A stretch of DNA of 64,000 nt, from contig NC_072805.1 in the NCBI RefSeq assembly GCF_028583425.1, positions 20,408,001 through 20,472,000 on the forward strand, in the 5' to 3' direction. Below, piece after piece: positions 59,516-64,000 of the stretch (the first letter of the stretch is position 1; each line of letters begins with the position of its first letter). The stretch is from Eublepharis macularius. Lineage: Eukaryota > Chordata > Lepidosauria > Squamata > Eublepharidae. The notes beneath the pieces are model-generated. The model saw only the letters and a list, made by a program, of their open reading frames with translations. It was not told the origin of the DNA and did not search any database. The position numbers and the translations under genes were made by a program.

Positions 59516-60548
59516 AATACGTAAAACAAATATGAGAAACCTGTACCATAAATGTGTTGGAATATATGTGTGTTGCAAGGTCTGAGATTCACTCATTATG
59601 GGGTTAATGTGTTTACCTACCATGCTATTGTTTAGATTGACCTGGAAGGGGAACCTGGCTCAAAGCCAATAATCTGCAAGCCCAGAAAACTTGAGTGTTT
59701 GTAAACTGTTATTGGTCAACAGGTCAGGTGATTTTCTTTCAGGGTCAAGAAGACAGAGGGAGAAGAAGATTCTCCATTCAGTTATCCCAGCTCTTTGTTT
59801 GTAACCAGTAGTGAGAATGTAGCTCCAGGCATTTGTTATTTTGTAGGCAATCCTGTTAACCTTTTTTCCTTTAGAAGTAAATGATTTTAAAAGCTAAACT
59901 CGTGTGCTGACTCTCTATTGATTCAAGATCCATTGCACCTCTGAAGAAAAGCTATTTTTTAACCTTTTCCCCCAACAAACTGGACCAGTTAAAGTAATTA
60001 TTAAGGTGAAAAAGATGCTAGCGATTCGTGTATATTGTTCTTTGAATAACAGCAGTATAGTATGGCTTTGGATAGGCAATATGAGATCATTAACTCTCAA
60101 AAAAGGCAAACCTTATGAGTTATATCATCCTGCTTTCAGATAACACTGCCAGTCATTGCTGCATCTCAAAATAGTCTAGGAGACTCAAAATTATCTCAGA
60201 AGTCTCAGTCAACTTGAGAGGAACAATCCTTACTGAAACTACTCCTTTTTAGCTCTCCAGAGAGCTAGCTAAAAAGAAGAAAGCAAACAAACTAAGTAAC
60301 TGCAGACAAAAGTATCTCCTTTTCAAGTACAACATAATTCTCTCTCTCATTGTCTCACAGCAAACATGAGAAGGGGGTGGGAGTGGAAGACAGTCTGTTG
60401 TGCCAGCCAGGAAAAAGGTGGGGAAATAGCTTCCAATGTAGCTGAAGGAAATACCAATTGTTTAATTACTAATAGATTGCAAATGCTGAGTGCCATTAAT
60501 ACTGAATGATTATAATGAAAAATAAACTTTGTTCTCACATTTTACAGT
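59516..60548. other. Intergenic, no feature recognised
   Basis: No conserved frame or clear repeat boundary is seen in this AT-rich stretch. Confidence 0.4.
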
Positions 60549-60652
60549 AGCCTGCATTCAAAGTGAAAGAGGAAGCTATGTAGACATGCTTATCTAAAAT
60601 AGCCTGCATTCAAAGTAAAAGCGGAAGCAATGTAGACATGTTCATCTAAAAT
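60549..60652. repeat. 52-bp tandem duplication
   Basis: AGCCTGCATTCAAAGT starts at 60549 and 60601. The two 52-bp units differ at about six positions and each holds an ETS-type GGAAGC core. The placement upstream of a TATA box suggests U3 enhancer repeats of an LTR. Confidence 0.85.
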
Positions 60653-60847
60653 GTCAGTTGAAGTGCCTCGCTGTTAGAAAACAGATACATTCTAGCTAAA
60701 ATGAGCTTAGCTTACCTGACACCAACACCATGTGATGTGTCTATATGCTGTATGTATAAAATGAGGAACTGTGAATGAATTGGGAGCTCAGTTCTTTGTG
60801 GCACTAGTCACGCTGAGCTCTGCCGGCAATAAACATCATTCCTTCCT

Positions 60848-62422
60848 TTTTTTTTATATATAATTTTTTATTTTCAATATCTAACATACAACTACTACAT
60901 ACATACATACCCTACAGAACAGTAACTACAAAAGACTACAATAACACAAGGGATAGGAAAGAGGAGAGAAAAAAGAGAGAGGGAGGGAGGGGTGGAAAAA
61001 AGGGGAAGGTACCCTACAAACACTAAACACTAAATTTCTGTTTTCCCTTCATACTGCCATTATTCAAAAGTTAAAGCTTTATATTATATTGATGGAGTGG
61101 TTGACCTTACTAAATGCAAATTACAATTTAATTTCAAGTTAAATTTTTCTTCCCCTCCTGGGTCCCGGGCGGAGTTCTCTCTGCGCAACTGCAGCCGCAG
61201 TGCTCGTTTCCTCCCCCTCCGCCTCAGACTTCTCCTTTTCGTCTTGCTTGGTGCACTGGAATTCTGGGTTCCTGTCCTCAAAATCCCTTAGTTGATCTTC
61301 TGATAATATCTTAAAGGCTTGATCTTTATGGGTGAACCAGATTCCTTCCGGAAATAACCATTTGTACTTTATTCCACGTTCTCTCAGAAGAGCTGCGAAC
61401 TTTTTATACTTAAAACGTCTTTTCCGGACTAGAAATGGGACGTCTTTCAATATCTTAATTTTGTTGCCCAAGAAGTCCAAATCCGTATTGTATGAATTAT
61501 ATAGGATAGTGTCCCGGATCCTCTTAGATGAAAAATCGATGATGATCTCGCGCGGCAACTGACGCTTCATTGCATACTTTGAAGTAGCCCGACGGGCTTC
61601 CAAAATGGCGCTTTTAACTTCTTCTTTAGTTGCCCTCGCGGGTGTCGCCAATAGTTCCGAGACAAGACCCCGCAAGTCCTCGTTTTCCTCCTCTTTCACA
61701 TTCTGGAGGCGCAAAATTGTCTGTGTTCGTTCCACTTGTAGCCCGATCAACTGATTCTCCACCAGTTTAAGCTCTTTATTCGTAGCCTTCACGAGTGACG
61801 CACTTTCCCGAGCAGACTTCTCTGCCCCCCCGCTGCTTCCTTGATGGTTTTCACTTCGCTCTCCATTAAGCCCACCCTTTGATCTGTTTCATTCAGCTTG
61901 TCAACAAAGGGTTTTATAGCTTCACCAACCGCCCTCCGTACAATTTCCTCCAGCGATTCTCCCTTTAAGGCAGCCGAAACTGACTTGCCAAGGGCAGGAC
62001 TTTGTTTTTTTGTTGCCATTTGGGGGGGGGGGGGCGCCAACCAAATTTTGAGACTCAGCAAAGGGGAAGAGTGAGCCTTCTTAGCTTCAGATCTCACCTC
62101 TCCTTCACGTACGCTTGTAATAACAGAAGGAATTCGCTTACTTGTAGGCTCTCGCCTAGTTCTGCTCTTTGCCGTTTCTCATGGCCCGGCAGCACTCGAG
62201 GCGCCGCGCACGTCCGCCGGCCTCCGTAGGGACAAACGGGCAATTAACCCCCCGCATTGATTCCAGGGGGCTCTTCCCGCAGCGTCCCGGACCCAGCCTC
62301 CCTCACTGGGAGTTTTGGGGGCTAATCTTCGCAGATCAGCCGCCCGGACAGGGTGCCCGGCCGCTTCCTCTTGAGCCAGCGAAGAGGAGCGTCCGACATG
62401 GCGGAGAAAACGAAACCGAATC
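60848..62422 (-). mobile_element. ORF1-only L1-like element with complete ends
   Basis: The direct repeat AACATCATTCCTTCCT flanks the element (60832-60847 and 62423-62438). The minus strand reads a GC- and CpG-rich 5' UTR (62422-62020), a single ORF1 (62019-61139), about 290 bp of 3' sequence, then AATAAA and a short poly(A) (T run at 60847-60855). There is no ORF2. The 15-16 bp duplication and poly(A) show target-primed insertion by an L1 machinery, and the full 5' UTR suggests it was not 5'-truncated. It is either a HAL1-like non-autonomous family or a single retrocopy of a prematurely polyadenylated L1 transcript. Confidence 0.85.
61139..62019 (-). pseudogene. L1 ORF1p-like protein, one frameshift
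   Basis: L1 ORF1p is a trimeric RNA-binding chaperone that coats L1 RNA. The ATG at 62019 follows a G-rich tract. The first frame runs to the C7 run at 61825-61831, after which reading continues one frame over to the stop at 61139, together about 294 residues. A coiled-coil-like stretch (61920-61640) precedes an RRM-like segment ('-LPREIIIDFSSKRIRD-') and a C-terminal domain with '-FAALLRERGIKYKWLFPEG-' as in L1 ORF1p. The tail is charged and Glu-rich, ending '-RRGRKI'. A one-base change in the homopolymer, real or from assembly, is the only break seen. Confidence 0.85.
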
Positions 62423-62488
62423 AACATCATTCCTTCCTGAAGATTCTGTCTAGTCTCAATTCTTGGGAACACTGAACCCTGCTACACC

Positions 62489-62829
62489 AATGCTACAAAA
62501 AGAAACTTTTCAGCAACTTGAGGAAGCCAAGCAAGAAGTGAGAAGGAAAACAAAAGGGAAAAGGTGGGAAACTGCCTCCAGAGCTAAGAAAAAACCCACT
62601 TCATAGAGCAAACTGTATCCCAGCAACACCAAGAGAAGAGGCAGAGTGGAAAACACTAAAATCTTCACAACTATTCTGCTGTGTCTGGAAAGAAATGGGC
62701 AGAAAGTCAGCTTCATGGCTGCAATAAAAGGGAGGAAAGTAGGGAAATTCTGCTGTAGCAACGCGCAGAGCATACTTGCTGCAGAGGAACAAGTGCAGGG
62801 AAAAATACCTCTGCACTAGAACCTACAAC
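62489..62829. other. Intergenic, no feature recognised
   Basis: It lies between the candidate LTR end and the LINE that starts near 62830. No frame of interest. Confidence 0.35.
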
Positions 62830-64000
62830 TATATAGCCAATCTTTTAAGGTTTCCTCAAAATCTGAAAATCCTTTAAAGAGTTATGATGACCTCATCCAA
62901 TCCTTAAGGCCACTTTTGGTAGGTGCTCGAGAGGGAAAACTGGTCAAGACCAATTTGTCATCTAAACCTGGGTTTGATCAGAGCTGTATTTGTGCTAAAA
63001 ATGCTTTAATCTATTCCTATAAGTTAGCACTGAGAGCTGATGAAAAGACCAGACAAGATGCATATCGTTCTCTTTCATTTTTTAAAAAGAAATATAAATC
63101 ACTGGTTGCCCGCTGTAAGAAAGAACATACCAGAAAACTGTGGGCCAATATAATTGAAGCAGCTACGAGCAAAAACTCAGTGGTGTTCTGGAAACTAGTG
63201 TCAAACCGCGCCTCCACAGCCGCCTCCCCCTTGGCTTCCTCTATCCCCCCCAGATAAATGGACTTCTTTTTTCCAAAAAATGTATGATGATCCTATTCAA
63301 CCCCCTCCTGCCCTAACAATAGAAAATCTGGCCAAATGCCCCCCAGTTCATGCCGAAGAGGTAAAAGCTTATATTAGCCAGTTAAAGAATGCAAAAGCCC
63401 CTGGGCTTGATGGAATTATCTCCAGAATTACTAAAAACAAATAAGGACTGGTGGGAAACTTTCCTAGCCTCCCCATTTACTTATATTGATGAAACCAGCT
63501 ACATTCCCAATGATTGGGGAATGGCTATAGTAGTCCCCTTCCATAAGAAGGGAAAGAAGGAGGATCCATCCAATTATAGACCAATCAGCTTACTAAGCAT
63601 TGTAAGCAAGTTGTCTACAAAACATCTGCTGAAGAAATCTTTAGACTGGCTAGAACAGGAGGCAATAATTGCTGATGAGCAAGCTGGGTTTAGAGCTGGC
63701 AGGTCAACAATAGATCACTGCCTAGTAATGCAACACCTTGTAGAGAAATACGCTACAGAAAACCAAGCATCACTTTACCGGGCATTTGTTGATTTAAAAG
63801 CAGCTTTTGACACAGTCTCTAGAAATAGACTTTGGAGGAAACTGCAGGCCTCCTCTATTGATAGGCAACTGATGTCCCTTTTGGGGGCACAAGCAAACTG
63901 CCGAATTGGGCATTTGACTGACCCCATTCAAACTTACAGGCAGGTGTGCCTTCTAGCCCCCTTTCTGTTTATCTTCTACATCAACAATTTGGTAAACCTT
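62830..64000 (+). mobile_element. Non-LTR retrotransposon ORF2, partial, runs off the window
   Basis: The post-endonuclease linker (62880-63257, '-KLALRADEKTRQDAYRSL-', '-YKSLVARCKKEHTRKLW-') is followed after a frame break at about 63257 by the RT domain. This shows '-NAKAPGLDG-' (63390-63413), a one-base shift near 63415, '-DPSNYRPISLLSIVSKL-' (63558-63611), '-DEQAGFRAGRSTIDHCL-' (63673-63724), the catalytic '-AFVDLKAAFDTV-' (63783-63818) and '-CLLAPFLF-' (63948-63970). The G expected before that last motif is lost. YxDD would lie beyond the edge. It is 5'-truncated and broken. The clade is uncertain; the 3' ends at 4913-5388 and 22095-22630 may be the same family. Confidence 0.8.

Larger units (their letters stand above)
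60549..62488 (+). mobile_element. Candidate LTR, split by an L1-like insertion
   Basis: With 60848-62438 removed, the sequence reads as an LTR: tandem enhancer-like repeats (60549-60652), a TATA box (TATAAA 60755-60760), a poly(A) signal (AATAAA 60828-60833) 73 bp later, and a U5-like end 'gtctcaattcttgggaaca...ctgctaca' to 62488. The outer boundaries and target duplication are not certain. No internal viral genes are present. Confidence 0.5.

Overview
The window is vertebrate nuclear DNA, most probably from a squamate reptile (lizard or gecko type). It holds a nine-exon POLR2C gene with GT-AG introns and a three-exon, 63-residue metallothionein gene with 20 cysteines, as in sauropsids. The repeats also fit a squamate: SINEs with a 5S rRNA-derived head (5S-Sauria-like), tRNA-derived SINEs, CR1/L2-type LINEs, L1-type sequences and many hAT-like miniature elements. 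I cannot name the species. Only two genes have a recoverable complete coding sequence; everything else is promoter, intron, repeat or unassigned intergenic sequence.

Layout. 1-2.0 kb: LINE and SINE remnants. 2.09-2.44 kb: a CpG island that looks like a promoter, perhaps of a gene running leftwards out of the window. 2.6-6.2 kb: nested repeats. 6.34-17.29 kb: POLR2C on the plus strand, from CpG-island promoter to poly(A) signal, encoding the 275-residue RPB3 subunit of RNA polymerase II. 17.3-40.1 kb: gene-free, with SINEs, hAT-like elements, LINE 3' ends, an LTR fragment, a 192-bp tandem duplication and a full-consensus CTCF motif. 40.11-42.99 kb: the metallothionein gene on the minus strand, with a TATA box and an array of metal response elements (MREs). 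43-48.2 kb: SINEs and hAT elements, then a compact cluster of MRE, antioxidant-response and C/EBP-like motifs at 47.9-48.16 kb. 48.76-52.31 kb: a 61-bp satellite with a 732-bp (12-unit) higher-order period repeated three times, ending in a G-rich patch and two hexanucleotide arrays. 52.5-64 kb: a retrotransposon graveyard with an L1 ORF2 relic, a 5'-truncated CR1/L2 LINE split by a solo LTR, a candidate LTR split by an ORF1-only L1-like element with a 15-16 bp target duplication, and the start of another LINE running off the right edge.

The two genes have unrelated jobs (mRNA transcription; metal buffering) and face each other about 23 kb apart. In human both map to 16q13 but with many genes between, so this is a compacted or rearranged version of that neighbourhood. 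The observations most worth following are the ORF1-only L1 element, the higher-order satellite, the distal MRE/ARE cluster, and the pair of hairpin retroposons with 12-bp target duplications.
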